64,000 bases of DNA, from positions 4,123,593 through 4,187,592 of the forward strand of contig CM056562.1 in the NCBI GenBank assembly GCA_029721515.1. Direction: 5' to 3'. Positions 24,690-38,690 of this stretch are shown here, piece by piece. Every line of letters begins with the position of its first letter. Position 1 is the first letter of the stretch. Origin of the DNA: Synanceia verrucosa. Its lineage: Eukaryota > Chordata > Actinopteri > Perciformes > Synanceiidae. The translations under genes and the position numbers were made by a program. The notes under the pieces are model-generated. The model saw only the letters and a list, made by a program, of their open reading frames with translations. It did not search any database and was not told the DNA's origin.

Positions 24690-24905
24690 ACCCATACGGA
24701 AAAGAAACTTAAAAAGTGTACTGAAATGAACTTTCCAACACCTTTATTTTATGTTTAATTCATGAATAGTGTATGATTTAAAAGTGGCCATTTTTGCATT
24801 CTTTTCATACAAGATAATAAAAAGAAGTAAAAGGATATTGTATGTATCATTGCTGTCATATAAATACCCAAATCATACAAGTTTCATTTTGTTTAAATTT
24901 ACTAA
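24690..24905. repeat. Dispersed repeat, copy 1
   Basis: About 200 bp shared in direct orientation with 38490-38690. Shared stretches include CATACGGAAAAGA, TTGCATTCTTTTCATACAAG and AAGGATATTGTATGTATCAT. Small indels separate the copies. No coding capacity or clear terminal repeats are seen, so the class is unknown. Confidence 0.7.
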
Positions 24906-25874
24906 GAATTTACTAAAGATTCACTGTTGTATGCTTTACATACAAGTTTCATACAAAGGAGATTTTATAAGATTTATCGATATCCTTTCCATATGGGCAG
25001 GGAGCAGTGTAAAATCAGACACGTCAGACAACTGGAGAGTTTTCAGCATCTAATTTTATTCCTCTAAAAATGTCTTGTCTCCTAGTCAGTACAAACATCC
25101 ACTCAGCAGCGTTGAACATGTCACACTTTTTATTTAATCAAACTACATTCAGAAACATATATCCATTATATTTTACACCTCAACATGACTATATCCACAC
25201 TCTAGATTTTTGCAGCCATTGTATTATGAAAACAAGAAGCTTTAAGAGAAATTGTTTTTTAAAAACCGTAAAAAATAATAAAAGTATCTCCTCAAGAATT
25301 CCACAACTGACAACAGCTTCATTTCTTTGTTTCTTACATTTTTCAATGAACATACCTAGGTTTATAGCCATTAAATGTGTATCCTCACTGTTTACTTACT
25401 TTTTAATGGCAACCGTTCTTAATAGAAAAACACCGGCTAAACTTCTGTTTCTTTCCATCAGCTTTTTTTTTTAGCTTTACCAACAAACTTAGGGTTACAA
25501 ACTATGCTGTGCATCCATGTGACTCCCATATCTGTACATTTCAACCATAAATCCCAATAGCCCACAAATGGTGGACTCTGACCCCCTTCAATAATCTGCC
25601 CATATATCTTGCCTATATCCCTCCTCAACAACCACTCTCATATCTTCAACCCTTTTATATATTCTGGGGCCTCTACTTCCCCTTGTACCACACTGGATTA
25701 AATCACACAAAACTCAATACACTCCTTCATTTGTGTTGTTTGTTTAATAAAAATTATGAATTTACATACATCTGCAAAGATCACACTGATACTAAGGGAT
25801 TGATACTGTGCCTAATGGAAGCTGTGATATCTGGTAAACAAGTGTGATGGGAAGTGAATGGGACCCATGCTAAA

Positions 25875-26006
<132 letters not shown>

Positions 26007-26565
26007 GTGTGCATCCTTCAGTACAGAGCAATACTGTATAAGAGAATTATTATTCTCTTAATTATTAAGATAGATAAACTATAGATAAAAGATATAATTA
26101 TATTTGCTTTATGATTCGCCACCTGTTAACATACTACAACATACAATATTTCTTCAAGTTTCAAAGAATATTTCAGTACAGGCTCTGTCTAGATGGTGTT
26201 TCTGCTGCAGTAGTAGAAAGATTTCCAGAAACCTTACACAAACCTCCCCCAGGACAGGCATATGGTGCTCTATACAGCATACAGTATGTGGCAATATACC
26301 CTAGTATTTTTGTCACTCAGATACACGTGTGAGTAAATGTGTTGACAGCAAGATAAATGTGATAAGCAGCATTTTGAACATCAAATATATGTTGATTATG
26401 TCTTCCCTTATTCCATTTCTAACATATTTTCAGTATTTTAACAACTTCATTGGCTTCTGGAGTTCAACTATGTACTGAATCACTTCTTTGCTTGAAGCAC
26501 CTCGTGTTTACAGCTGAATTTGAGGCTTATATGTAGTGCTGCTTGTGTTCATTCATTTTTCACTT

Positions 26566-26583
26566 TTTATTAATTAATTTATT
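26566..26583 (-). terminator. Candidate synpo2l polyadenylation signals
   Basis: Two AATAAA hexamers on the minus strand (plus-strand TTTATT at 26566-26571 and 26578-26583), about 155-170 bp past the synpo2l stop codon. Position and duplication fit a functional 3' end; use is inferred. Confidence 0.45.
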
Positions 26584-26735
26584 AGAAGATTTCTCATCAC
26601 AATTTGTCAAAGTTGAAGCCCCACTCAAAACCCAAAATACAAAATAGTTAAATATTGTTGTTGATTAATTAATTAATTTCAGCACTAAATAAGCAGTAAG
26701 AGGTGCATGTGTGGTGGTGATTGATATTCTGTCAT

Positions 26736-29700
26736 TTACATTGCCCCTGGCCTCCACACACGTGGCTGGACACCTCCCTTGGTGGCAACAAAACGTGGTT
26801 TGGGTACTTGAACTAGGTCGGATTTGAGTGAGGGCAATGAGGCAAGGATACTGAGCTCAGGAGCACTCTGGAACTGCTTGGCTGCCTGAAGCCCAGTGGT
26901 GTATGATACTGGAGTGTAAGGTTTAGGTACTGCAGGGGGCACAGGATGTGGAATGGGGGTGGCAGAGAATTTTGGGAGACTGGGCAGTCCAGCTGGTTGG
27001 CAGGGGGGTGAAGCTGGCATTGGAGTACTGACTTGTGTTGGTGTCAAGACAGGATCTGAGGTTAAAGTGAAATGAGCAGGAGGTGGAGAGATTGTGCCAG
27101 AATGAGTCAAACGTTCTCCAAGGGTAGTGGCCGAGCGGGGTGCAATGACTTTGGGGGACAGAGTGGGTGCTGACATGGGCGTGGGTGTGGAGAATCTCTT
27201 GACCTCAAAGACACGAGCTGTTTTGATGGGGATCTGCTTAGGTGGGGTTAATGAGCTGCCCACCATTGATACTGTGTAGTCACCATGCTGCTGCCTCTGG
27301 GTCTGGTAAGAAGGCATGGCTGATAGGTTAGCAGCACTGCCCCCGTAGTTGAACATGGCTGAGTTGAGTTGGTAGGGCTGCCTTCTCATGAAATCCAGAG
27401 CTTTGATGCCCTCTCTTTGGGAGCCTCCTCTACCCCTGCTTTCTGGCTTGCCTGTATTCCTCTGAGGCCCAGTAGGGATAGAGGGGGCCAGAAGTGGGTT
27501 GTACCCAATGGGTGGAGGAGCACGAACATTCGGGGAGTATTTCCACTGAGAGAGAAGGGAAGGATTGCTGGATGAGTCAAGGATTTGGGCTGTATTGCGC
27601 AAGGCCACTTCCTGCTGGTAAGGGGTCTCAGGTGGGGTGTCGACCACATACATACCCATGCGGCTCTGTCTTTTAGCAAACAGCTGGGCCCCTCTACCCC
27701 CTGCTTGAAGAAACTGTGGAGTCTCGTGTATGACCCGAGGCTTGGGTGCTACAGGAGGAGGGGCCTTTCCCATGCTTGCCTCACCACTCATCTCCTCCTC
27801 TGCACCATCATAGTTATCCCCAGATAGTGGTTGACCATATTTGTGCCTGGCGGACCTGTCATCCAAGTTCTGCACCATACTCAATAGCTCAGGATTGGGA
27901 GAGTTTTTCTTGACATCTGGCATACTGAACATAGGTTTGGGTTTGCCACTTCGCCGTCGAGCTTCAATCAAGATTCCTGATCGACCTGATGGACCAGTAA
28001 CAGGGGTTGGAGCTACAGCTTCTGGCTGAGAGACCACTGACACAGCAGTTACAGGTGCCACAGAAAACTGAGGAGCTTGTGACTGAGCAACTGGCACTTG
28101 AGGTGGAGGCACTACAGCAGCTGGATCAGGTGAATCTGAAATTTGAGATGCAGGATATGCTGGGGCTGGAGCCATTGGCGTTGGTTGAGCTGGGAGTACT
28201 GAGGGCATAGACACTGGGGGCACAGCTACAAATGGCATCTGTTGAACAGCAGTTATTGGTGGCATATTCTCTACCAAGTTTGAGACTGCTGGAGGGTAAA
28301 TAGTCAAAGGAGCCTCTGGAGCCTGGGCCGAAGGACCTTGAGGTACAATGGATGGTGAGGAGAACACAGATGGAGGACCAGGGGGTAACTGTGGTCTTAC
28401 TGATGCAGCCACTTCAGAGGCAGTGGAGAAAGGCGGTGGCACAACAGCTGCTGAGGCAGGACGCTGACCTGTCTTTGCAACAGGCGGTCGGAACGTTACG
28501 GGGGCAGTTGCTGCTCGGATACTGATGAAGCCAGGAGTGAAAGGACGTGCTGTTCTGTTGAGAACATTACTAGCTGGTAGTTCTGGCTGTGGTGTTTCAG
28601 TTGGTGGTGCAGGTCTGGTCAGAATAGTCACTGAGGTGGTAGCTGGCTTGGGTGCCACAGCTGGAGGTGACATCATTATGCTGCTACTAACTGCAGAGTA
28701 AGACAGGTCTCCATTAGTCATTCCATAGGCTGCAACTGGATCTGGAACCTGAGACAGTGATTGCTGTATGGCTATAGAGCCAGGCGGTACCGTCTGCTGA
28801 GGCTGCATCTGTGGTTGTAACTCTGAATGTAACTGAGTCTGCCCCTGGATTTGAGTCTGTGCAGGAGCCTGAGGTTGTGCCGCCTCTACCTTCTTGGCAT
28901 GCTCAGCAGCCCTTTTTCTCTGCTGCTCAAACAACTGGGCACCCTTGCCTGTGGTGTCACTCAACCCTGGACTTGGAGCATCCTCTGCCCCATCCCCACG
29001 ACCTTCAGTACCTGCAGTTGCCCTCTTCTCCAGCATGTCCAGGTAGTCACTATCCCAAGTAGGGTCAGGAAGTGCAGAGAAGCCATCCTCATCAAACTCT
29101 GATTCGCTACCAGGGAATACCCCATCCTCCTCTTGCGAGTCCTGACATCTATCTTCATCCACACTACCGAAACTGGTGAGGGTGTACTTCTTTGAGCGTT
29201 GCCGCCTCTTCTTGAACATCAGCACCCCCTTGGAATGAGGGTTGGGAGCATCCGTAAGCAGGGAGGCAATTGTTCGACACTTGCTTTTGGCTTCTTTTAC
29301 ATGCTTGTCTTGCGGTGTATCCCCTCGGTTCAGTTCTACAGGGTATGAAAGCCATAGCTATTAGGAACAACCACACAGTATCATAACATAACAGCAGTAA
29401 GGTCAGGGAAATCTGAATTAACAGCTTTAAACCAACAACTGCTGATTTGAGAATCTAAGTCTATCTTAACCACCATGACTTCACCCGGCATCCATCTCTT
29501 AACTTGACACAGAAGCACTTCCAAAAAATTCCAAGCAAGCCTTCAGCTTCTCAAATTAGCTGCGGTGAAGGATAAATTTGCACTTTATTAGTCTTGCACT
29601 CTGACATCTAACTTAACAAGAAAGATCTTCAAAGTTGATGGAAAGTTGGAAAGGTGCATGTTGTAGGTGACTGGAAGAAAGGTTCGAAAGACTTCAAAAG

Positions 29701-32700
29701 GTTGCCACAACATACCCTTTAACTGTTATGTTATTAAACAGATGTCATAGGAAGCCTAATTCTATTACTCTAATATGCAGTGCCACATGAGAGGAGTCCA
29801 GGACAGGGTTCCTAAGTACCTGCATTCACTGATGGTAAGGAGGACTTACTGGGAAAATTTACTTAAGTTCTTTACTTAAGGTTGTTAGAAAGGTGCCTGA
29901 GAAATAAACTTTGAATTGACTAGTAACCAGAAATGAAAATTATGGAATTAATTAATTAATTATGGTGGTCAGCTGTCAGATTAAATGACTGGGACACAGG
30001 TTTGTTTTCTAAATTATGGTTATGTGTCTGAACTGTCTAAAGGGTGGTTTTAAATCAGCAGTTAACTCTGAAAGATGTTTGGATTAGAGGCAGTGGATAG
30101 GTGGATATTATCAGTTACTTCCTATTGAATCCTTCTGCAGATATAGATATTTTTCATCATGATCTTCACTTTCATTGGAAAATTGGAACAAGGTTTTGAA
30201 TCTAGAACAAATCAGTGACCTTCCTCAGGAATGGGTATACCCACACACATACAGGTCTGTTCTTTCTCAGCTGTACTTACTGGCTTGTTTGGCCTTTTCC
30301 ATGTAGGTTGTTGTAAGTTCCTCGTCGACGGGTTTACTCACAGGACCCACCATGGGAATAAGCTGGCTGCGGGAGCTAAGCAGCAGGGCCTCCTTTGCCC
30401 TCTCAGGGGATACCAGTGGCACGTTGGCTGGCTCTAGAAAGCCACTATCCTCTTCTTGCCCTCCATCCCGTGGCCCCTGGTCATCTGCTGAGGAGATGAT
30501 GGAGGAGGTCTCAGTGGACGTCTGGGAGGACCACATTCCTGGACCAGGAGGCTGGTAAATAACCTCCCTCCGTGCCACCCCTGGGAGCCCCCCTCCTCCA
30601 TCTCCATCTCCATCTCCATTTCCGTCTCCATCTCCCCCACGTCCATCCAACAAACTGGGGTAAACATGTGCATCAGGGGCGCTGTCATAGCCACTCATCT
30701 CTGATGTCTCCCCACCTTCAGGGGAGGCTCGTCCTGTTGGTTTCCCAGGGGTGGAGTTGCTGGGACTACGACGTTTCTGCCGGCGCTGCCTCTCATAGCC
30801 CGCCACATCTGCATCACTGTCAGTCTCACCGTAGTAAGCCTCACTACCAGGTGGAGAGGTCAAGCCACTGGTTATGGAGGAGTGGCTACGGTGGACTTCA
30901 CGGACAGGGGCATGGTGGAGGTGGGTGGGTGACATGGCACGCAGAGCAGCACGGTACTCTTTGTCTATACGGGGAGATGGGGCACGGGTCACAAGCACCA
31001 CAGACTGAAAACCAACAGGCGCCCTGCAAACAAGTGGAGGGTGGAAGTGGAGATACAGGTGTTAAGGTTGAAATGATATTAGAATATATTCTCCTAAATC
31101 TGGACTACAGCAAATAGAATCTTAGCAGCATAAACATTTATTGGTCCTAATTATAAAATATGTATTTGATGACTTGAGTCTTTGAATTTCTACTTGATCC
31201 AACACAAATAGTTGATACTTGTTGGAATATAATTCTTTTTTCCTCAGACCTTCTGACACGGATGTGTAATATCCCAGGAGAGCTGTCGATGAGGTCCATG
31301 GCCTGGGCATGGGATAGCGTCCCACATGGCTGTTCGTTGATGGAAACCAGTTCGTCAGCCTCCTGAAGCCCAGCCCTGCATGCCTTGCTGCGTTTACGCA
31401 CCTGCACCAGAGGAGGAATGCACCATCTCAAACATCCAAATGATGAAACATATGACAAAAAGAAAATCATGAGATTTTTCTGATGTTAAGCCAATCTATT
31501 TTGAAGTCTTGTGGGGCACAGCCAAGACACTTTAAGTCGTTCAGGGGGACATCCAGGTTTCTCATATGTCTCAAAGGCACGTCTTGAGATTTCCAGGTCA
31601 ACTCTACAGCTTTGTTTGAAGAGATGATGTACAGTAGAACATTACAAGAGGATATTTAGAGAACCGGTGCAAACATCAACGCTATTTTGCTATTTTTTTC
31701 ACTTCCAGTGTGTTGTACGTCTTGCTTTTGTAACTCCAGAGACAGAAAATAAAGCCTGACGGAGCATCGCTGCTGTCTTGTCTTGGTTTGTGATATTGGC
31801 TGACAGAGAGCAGCTTTTGTCTTGACAGCTGGATGTTGCTGCAGACATAAGCCACATATTGCAGCTTGAGTGGGGCACTCATACACACTTTGACAGGGAA
31901 ATGCCAGCCAGCAGCCATCTTCATTTGGTGTTTTGCTATTTGTGCACAAGGTCTGTCAGGACCATGGTGTTATGCCCACCCTAAATTGCCTCAGGTCTTT
32001 GCCAACTTGTCAAATAACAAAATCGAACAAGATTTATGAAACATTTCAAAGACAGTGACCTCAGTGTTGATTGCGTTTGCCTTGAGGGCACTGCAATGTA
32101 TTTCATGAATGTTGTATGTTAGAGGTAAGAAAGTGTTACTTTGGGTTGACCTAATAGGTTTTCTTTACAGCTATTCTGGTTTGCCTGTAATGAATCCCAC
32201 ATCCACATTTAGCTAAGCCCTTCAAAGTGGCCTGTGTCTGCTTGTGGTGCAGTTATTCATTCAGTCAGTCACCTTGTGGTTGCAAGTCATAACAGTTATA
32301 ATACCCTTACATGTTTGTGCACACACACACACACACACACCACATGGACTGATACAAAAATACACATAAACATGTATAAATAAACACACAGGCACAAACC
32401 CAGCACTGACACAGCGCCTCTTTCAAACTGCTCCACCTGTCAGGGGATGGTATAGCATGAGACCTGACAAGATTACACCTTCCTGCTCTCAGGGGTGAAG
32501 CAGCGCTCTGTTTGGGATACTGAGACTGAAACAGCTGTTGTCCATCGTCATAAAGGTGATCGGTGCCCTGTGGCTCTGTGTACATACTGCATTCTGCACA
32601 AGTCAACTACATGGAGGATTAACATTTTAAAGAGCAGACATTCTTGTGATGTTAAATGCTGTCCATGAACTGAACATTTCTGTGGTTGTCTCAAAGGTTT

Positions 32701-33392
32701 AATCTAATCATTTTAGTTTGGACGAATAAACTTAATGTAGCTTCTTGTGAGACAGGTACTGCAATAAAGAAATTATGGTCTGCAAGCAGATTTCCTTTAC
32801 CCAATTAGAACTGTTACCAATATATCAATATAATTATCTTCATTTGAATACATAATATGTAATTGTGCATGATAGAAAGGTACATATTGGAAAATAAATG
32901 GATGTCTTGGATGTTTATGAGGTATGTGATAGATAAGAGAGGTTTTAGATACAGTTACATACATAATCCTTCTATAAAATAGCGTTCAGTAGCTGGGAGA
33001 ACAGTCATTATACACTTATGTGGACAAACTCAACCCTTTTTTTATTCCAAAGTTCTCCAAGATATTGAAATTGTTGGTGTGATTTCTTGGGAAATGTGAA
33101 GAACACAGCAGAGGTTTAATAGTTAGGATTTCTTTCGCACATGAACTTACAAAAAAAAATTATATGTTCATCCCCAAGCAGCTTGATACTGAATAGTGCA
33201 TGTACAAAAATAGTGTATGAGGTTAATTTTTGAGCTCTGAGCTGAAACACACACCTTGGCCGACCTCGTGACCTGCTGCATCTCAACCCAAAATAGCCAT
33301 CTAGAAAATTAGTTCTGCTCAGTCAACAGTTATTCAAAGTGTGTATGGATATGCATATATTGTTTGTGTCATGTGTACATGTAGTATGCATG

Positions 33393-33440
<48 letters not shown>

Positions 33441-34709
33441 GTGTACCAGAACGTAATCATATCCAGAAGTAAGCTCTCTCTATACAAAGATTTCTTAAAA
33501 AACAGGATAGAGTGAGACTCAACAGCTGTGGACTGATCATTTTTACTAATGTCACAGATAGTCATGACGTGGAACTGACTCAATATGAACAGCAAATAAT
33601 CAGTATGAAGTCAGAAAATATAACCACAACTTCACTAACTTTTATTTTGTATTTTCCTCCACCATTTTCTGCTTTCTCTCTTATTTTTCTCAGCTCGAAA
33701 GCCTAATTCATGATTTTATCCAGTGTGTGTTCCCTTTGGCTTCCATGTGTATCTCTGCTTTCTCAAAACGAGATCAAGATTCAACTCTGGACAGCTTCAC
33801 TGGTGCCAAAAGTAGCCACCAAAGTCTTCTGTGTGAAGAATTTGCTTTAGGAGAGTAAAATGAGCTCAGAGTTATAAGGTTAAATATTTCACACAATTCA
33901 TATTTAATTTCAGTGGACTTCTTTATACAAGTGTAGATATAAAAGTAGTCAGGAAAGTATTGCATGGCAATATCATTTTAGTATTTTATATCAGATTTCA
34001 AGAACTAAACTGAATCCATGACCTTCAGTGCTCATCTGGTGTGGTTTTTACTTTTACAGCGGTGCTTCCAGATAATAAAGGTAATCTGGCGACTCAGTGA
34101 CTGGACTGATTGAATTTACCACTGAAGTGATTATATTACAGCAGAAACATGCTTGAACGTTAACCCAAATCAACTCATGTGCATGTCATGGGTGAATGGT
34201 GTGCAGTCAATAAGATCCTCACAAGATCCTTACATCTATCAAAAAAGTAGAAACGTTCAGATTTTCTGGCCATTATCTTGTCTTTGAACTTTGACCTTCA
34301 TGCAGTTTAGTAGGGGATGCACCATTAATATTAATATTACTGTGACAAGGTTGTCCCACATTCCCAGCTGAACATGAAGTTCAACCAATCAATCACCTGG
34401 TGTGCTGCCACAGCTGATGACTCATGTTCAGGCCTCAAACCAACCAGTATGACAGGCAGTGCTCCTTTTCTACTTTGTTCACAGCTTCTTATATCTCAGC
34501 CTGTTTCCCAGCTGATGTTTCACTCCTCTATGCAGGATTTCTTCTTTTCACTAATCAAACCATGCAATGCCCCCTCATGTCCAGCTTGCTGGGTGAACCC
34601 CTCTTACCTTGGCCACCTGCAGTGGTTTCTGATGTTCCACGCCTCCCTGGAGACGAAAGCCCCATGGTGCTCCACCTGACAGCGTGATTATCACTTCCTC
34701 TGCAACCAT
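26736..34709 (-). CDS. synpo2l: Synaptopodin 2-like (PDZ, Z-disc actin-associated protein)
   Basis: Actin-associated PDZ scaffold of heart and skeletal muscle Z-discs. Coding exons on the minus strand: 34709-34608, 31401-31250, 31023-30281 and 29335-26736. They total 3597 nt (1198 residues plus stop) with consistent phases; human SYNPO2L is about 977. Exons 1-2 form the PDZ domain (residues about 4-84), including the carboxylate-loop region GGAPWGFRLQGG and the helix SHAQAMDLIDSS. Exon 3 holds SEAYYGETDSDAD and, at its end, the LIPMVGPVSKPV block. The exon 3-4 junction rebuilds a conserved basic region with KCRTIASLLTDAPNPHSKGV and KKRRQRSKKYTL. Exon 4 is long and proline-rich, with KNSPNPELLSMVQNLDD, KYSPNVRAPPPIGYNPLL, IKALDFMRRQPYQL and a C-terminal VWRPG motif. 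The larger size comes mostly from Pro/Ala/Gln-rich stretches. The start is the ATG at 34709. Confidence 0.94.
29377..30266. other. synpo2l intron 3
   Basis: The intron between exons 3 and 4 (30280-29336). No repeat or extra exon is recognised. Confidence 0.6.
30597..30648 (-). repeat. Coding (GATGGA)n-type repeat in synpo2l
   Basis: A degenerate 6-bp repeat (plus-strand TCCATC units) in coding exon 3. It encodes an acidic Asp-Gly run with one Asn, a low-complexity insert I do not recall from mammalian SYNPO2L. The unit length preserves frame. Confidence 0.7.
32322..32341. repeat. (CA)n microsatellite
   Basis: Ten CA units in synpo2l intron 1. Confidence 0.85.
33397..33437. repeat. (GT)n microsatellite
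   Basis: About 20 GT units in synpo2l intron 1. Confidence 0.9.
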
Positions 34710-35754
34710 TGTTCTGCTCTCTCTGTCTCTTTTTCTTTTTATCTTTTCTTCTTTTTCTTGATTATTTTCCGTTCCTTTTTGGTTGTTGTGTTGCACTTGG
34801 GGGGCCCCTTAGTGTGTTGGCCCCATGGTCAGTGGTCAGGGCCCCCTCTTTGCCTGCCACACTGTCCGGACACTGACTTCTCTCTGAGTCCAGCTCTAAG
34901 GCCGACGCTCACACCTGAACACACACACATCCACACACACTCCTCTGTGTTCCCACCCATAACCAGAGAGGGCCAACCTTCATAGCCAAGAGAGGGAGAG
35001 AGAAATATGATGGTGTGTCTGCTTACACTGAGGAATGCCTGCCCCTAGTGGGTGAGGGGAGGGTCCAACGCAACACTTGTCCTGTCACTCAGACCTCTGC
35101 CACTGGGTCGCTGATAGCCCCTCCAAAAATAGGACATCACCACCACCTCTGCTGCTTTGCCTGCTCATCTGCACACCAAGGGAAAGCTAACATTCAGAAC
35201 ATCCAAATGGCACTGTTTCATATCTGGCTTTACTGCATTGATGTCATTAGTAACCTTTAGCAGGGTCACAGACAGACTCTCAAATCTCACGGCCGAGACA
35301 TGTCGTGATAGAATAGTCCACTCTTGATTAATTCAAATATCCTTCAGTTTATGCCAACGGGCTGCTTTGGTCAGTCAGTCTTTAACCGTTGAGGCTGTTG
35401 TGCATCCTGCCAGCTCCTCCACTCCTGGAGACACTCGAAGCAGCCATCATGGAGCCTTTAGGATAAATACTGACGCAAGCTGTGACCAGACCACAGAGGA
35501 AATATTCCTAATTCCATCGTGTTGACTGAATAAAGGAGCCCATGTCTGCCTGTATAGATGTGATACAAAATGTGAAACAGTTTGTTGTAGCACAGACTCA
35601 AGACTTATGTGATGACATGAAATACAGCGTGATGATATATCTTGTTATAGGCGCATATGGACATGGGAGGAACCCCACCCAGTCAAACCAAAATGGTCCG
35701 TCGCTATGGTAGCAGAGCCGTGAGGTGCTACTGCTAAATGCTAACATGCTGATG

Positions 35755-36008
35755 TTAAAGGTGAAGTTCTGTTTTTTTTACAAATTGGACCTTATATCTG
35801 GGATAAAATGCTGTCATGTATTCACCCATTTCACTTTGGAGTTATTTGGAGTATTTCTGATGATATTTGGATTTGATGATATCCATTTAACAGGAGTGAA
35901 TGGGGCACAGAAATGCAGCCAGTAAATGACACAAACTTGACCACTCCTGTTAAAATAAAGGAAATAAGGTCCAATTTGTAAAAAAAAAAAAGGGAACTTC
36001 CCCTTTAA
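35755..36008. mobile_element. TTAA-flanked MITE (family A)
   Basis: A 254-bp element with TTAA at both borders. The inverted ends start AAGGTGAAGTTCTG (left) and, in reverse, AAGGGGAAGTTCCC (right). Each is followed by a T-tract and ACAAATTGGACCTTAT. The centre carries ATGATATTTGGATTTGATGA and GTGAATGGGGCACAGAAA. The TTAA duplication plus an AGG-type start fits Kolobok-like or piggyBac-like MITEs. Related pieces lie near 49.8, 50.2 and 52.7 kb. Confidence 0.75.
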
Positions 36009-38489
36009 GGGCTCATTTCTATGTTCCCAAGGGTCCTGAATCCCCCTCCTCTATTTAGCACATAATGGAAACCTGACAATGTTCCTTGGCTCTGCATTTG
36101 CTTCATATGACATGGGCTGTAGTGAGAGCACATCAAGAAGGCTTTCTGTTCCCCACATGCATGGATATCTCAGTATGACATGGAACTTATCCAATAGTTA
36201 GAATAACCAAAGGTGACAGTAGACCCTAAAAACCTCCTGAATTGTGTCAGACGGGGTCAGGTACTACACCTTTTGCATTTGAGGTTCATTTTTTTATTGA
36301 TCAACACAAACCACTCACCCACCGATACACACAAAATCCAAAATTTACTTTGTTATATTTTGCAGTCCAAAGACCTGTTAAAAATCTCATCTGACCCAAT
36401 CATCAAAAACGAGAGAGAATTTATTTTAACAGTTTAACATGTAGCAATGCAACATTCTGGGTAATTTTGTGGATCGAACCCAGAGATCCATTTTATCCAC
36501 AGAACCACCAAGACCAAGAGATGAAAACCACTGACTTTGTTGTGTTTATATAGCTATCTGAAGCCTTGTTCCAATAAGAATTCTGCATGATATTCATAAA
36601 ATATTTAACCCAAACACAATAGGAGGCTGTAATAGTTTTAATGGCTCTAGATTTCTACTTACATTAACATTCAGTCAGGTTCAAACAAGAGCAAAGAGAG
36701 TGCATTGTCAACTTCATGGATATGGATTTTTGAAACATTTCCAGAGACATCTAAAAACTTTTAAATTTTAAGCATTTTCTTACATTTTTCTTTGGATGAA
36801 GTTACCACTGGTCGAGTCTGTGTAGCCATGTAACACAGAGTGGGTCAGTTTGACAATAAACTTCCAAAATCCTAGTTTGGGTAAATCAAAATCAAATCAA
36901 ATCAAATCAATAGACTGTGAAGTTAATCTTTAACTAAAAATCATATCTAAGAAATTTGCTTCATATGTGACGCTCATGATCCAGTTTGACTCTTCAGTTC
37001 TCTCATTTTCTCAGCACATCTTAACCTCAACATAACCTCACTCTATTCTTAAACTAATTAATGTTCAAAATGGATTGAAAACTACATGACAAACAAAAAC
37101 AAACACCTCTATCTCCAAGGCCCACAGAGCCTCAGTGGACATGCATTTGCTCTGACTATGTTGTGTTTCTGTTTGGGGCATTGACAGGCCTTTAAAGCTG
37201 TTGATAGAGGCAGGATCATCCCCTCGCTGCAAAGGCAGCGCTGTCGTTGTGAATGCTGCAGGAGGTTACCAATGATAGCAGCCCCCTTTGGCAGCCAGAC
37301 TCTGCAGCTGTCTCCAGACCTCAGGATAGAAACCAAGACCAGTCCTGGGTCAGACACTCATACAGAAAATGTCACCATCTCTTCCTGGAGATGCTATCAG
37401 ATCTATCAGAGCATCACGGTGAAATCAAGCGGCCAACCACAGAGATAAAACTGATCCAGTTTGTGTCAGATCTGTATTCATGTAGCAAAGTATAACACAG
37501 ACATGTGAACAAACACATGTGCCAACCACTCCCCCTAGTGGTTCAGTAGGCCTGTTGTTGTCCTCTATTAGCTACACTAATTTCCTCAGTGCTTCTTATG
37601 TTGTTGAACATTATGATTGAGTTTTATGGTATGGTTTTATGTCAAGCATTGCATGCCTTAACTAGCTACCACTACATGCACAGATCATCTGTGCCTAAAT
37701 GATTTCAGGACATGAGGAAACCAGTCTCAGCTGACATGTTCAAACCAGACAGGTAAACCAATATAATGTGCTGTTCTCAGTCAGCCACTGTCTCCCCGTC
37801 AAACTAATCAAAGACACTGTGGCTTCTGTCTGCAACAGGTCAGGTAGAGGTCTGCTAAATCACTGAGCAGAAGTTCACTGTCTTTCAAGACAAGTAGGAA
37901 GGTCAAAATGCATAAAACATCCTTCTTCCCCTGTGGCTCCATGTGCTTTTGTCCTCTCCATATGCTTTCTGTTGTGCCGTGGCATTGAAATGAATTAAAG
38001 AGGTGCACAGAGACTGCAGCAAAGACTTGCTGATTGTGGCTTGAGCTCAGGAAAAGGAGGAAGCTTTTCCTGTGGACATGAGAGAACTGTTAAGTGAGGC
38101 GAAGGCTTCATCCCTCTTAATTAGCTGTGTTGGTCTATCTCTCCTCTCAGGGTTTTCTCTCTTCCTGTTTCTTGGTTTGTCTTATTTCTACTCTTTTTCT
38201 CTTTGCTGTGAAGAGCTTCACATATTTTCCCTGTTGTCACACTCTCTTTCTCTCTTTTTTTTCTATTTAATGACTTCTCTGTTGGCCAACTTGTACTCCC
38301 CCAGATGACTTTGACAGGCAGGTTGGTTGAGTAGCAGCAGGCACAGACCAGAGCCCTTTAACTGGGGCATCTGTGCCCGTTTGCCAGCTACTGCCTGCCA
38401 GCCCTGCTGCCTGGTGAGGTGACAAAGACACCACCATACTAAAAAACATGATGTAGGCTGAGCTTTAAAGTGAACAATGCACGGAATAT

Positions 38490-38690
38490 GACCATACGGA
38501 AAAGACGCAGAAATAACTTATTAAAAAAATGTACTGAAATTCATGAATAGTATATAATTTACTCTTAAAAGTGGCCAATTTTGCATTCTTTTCATACAAG
38601 ATTATAAAAAGAAGTATAAGGATATTGTATGTATCATTATTGTCATATACTATTCTGATAAATACCCAAATCATGCAAGTTTTATCTTAT
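38490..38690. repeat. Dispersed repeat, copy 2
   Basis: Direct copy of the 24690-24905 sequence with small indels, including an insertion of about 12 bp (ACTATTCTGATA) after the TGTCATAT motif. Class unknown. Confidence 0.7.

Larger units (their letters stand above)
31402..34607. other. synpo2l intron 1
   Basis: A 3.2 kb intron that splits the PDZ domain after residue 34. It holds (CA)n and (GT)n microsatellites near 32.33 and 33.4 kb. No other exon is recognised. Confidence 0.6.

Noticed and set aside
25070..25474. A 134-residue plus-strand frame
   Set aside because: AT-rich, Phe/Ser/Leu-rich translation typical of chance frames; no family resemblance.
32300..33440. Repeats with regular spacing as a CRISPR array
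   Set aside because: They are simple CA and GT microsatellites; there is no repeat-spacer structure.
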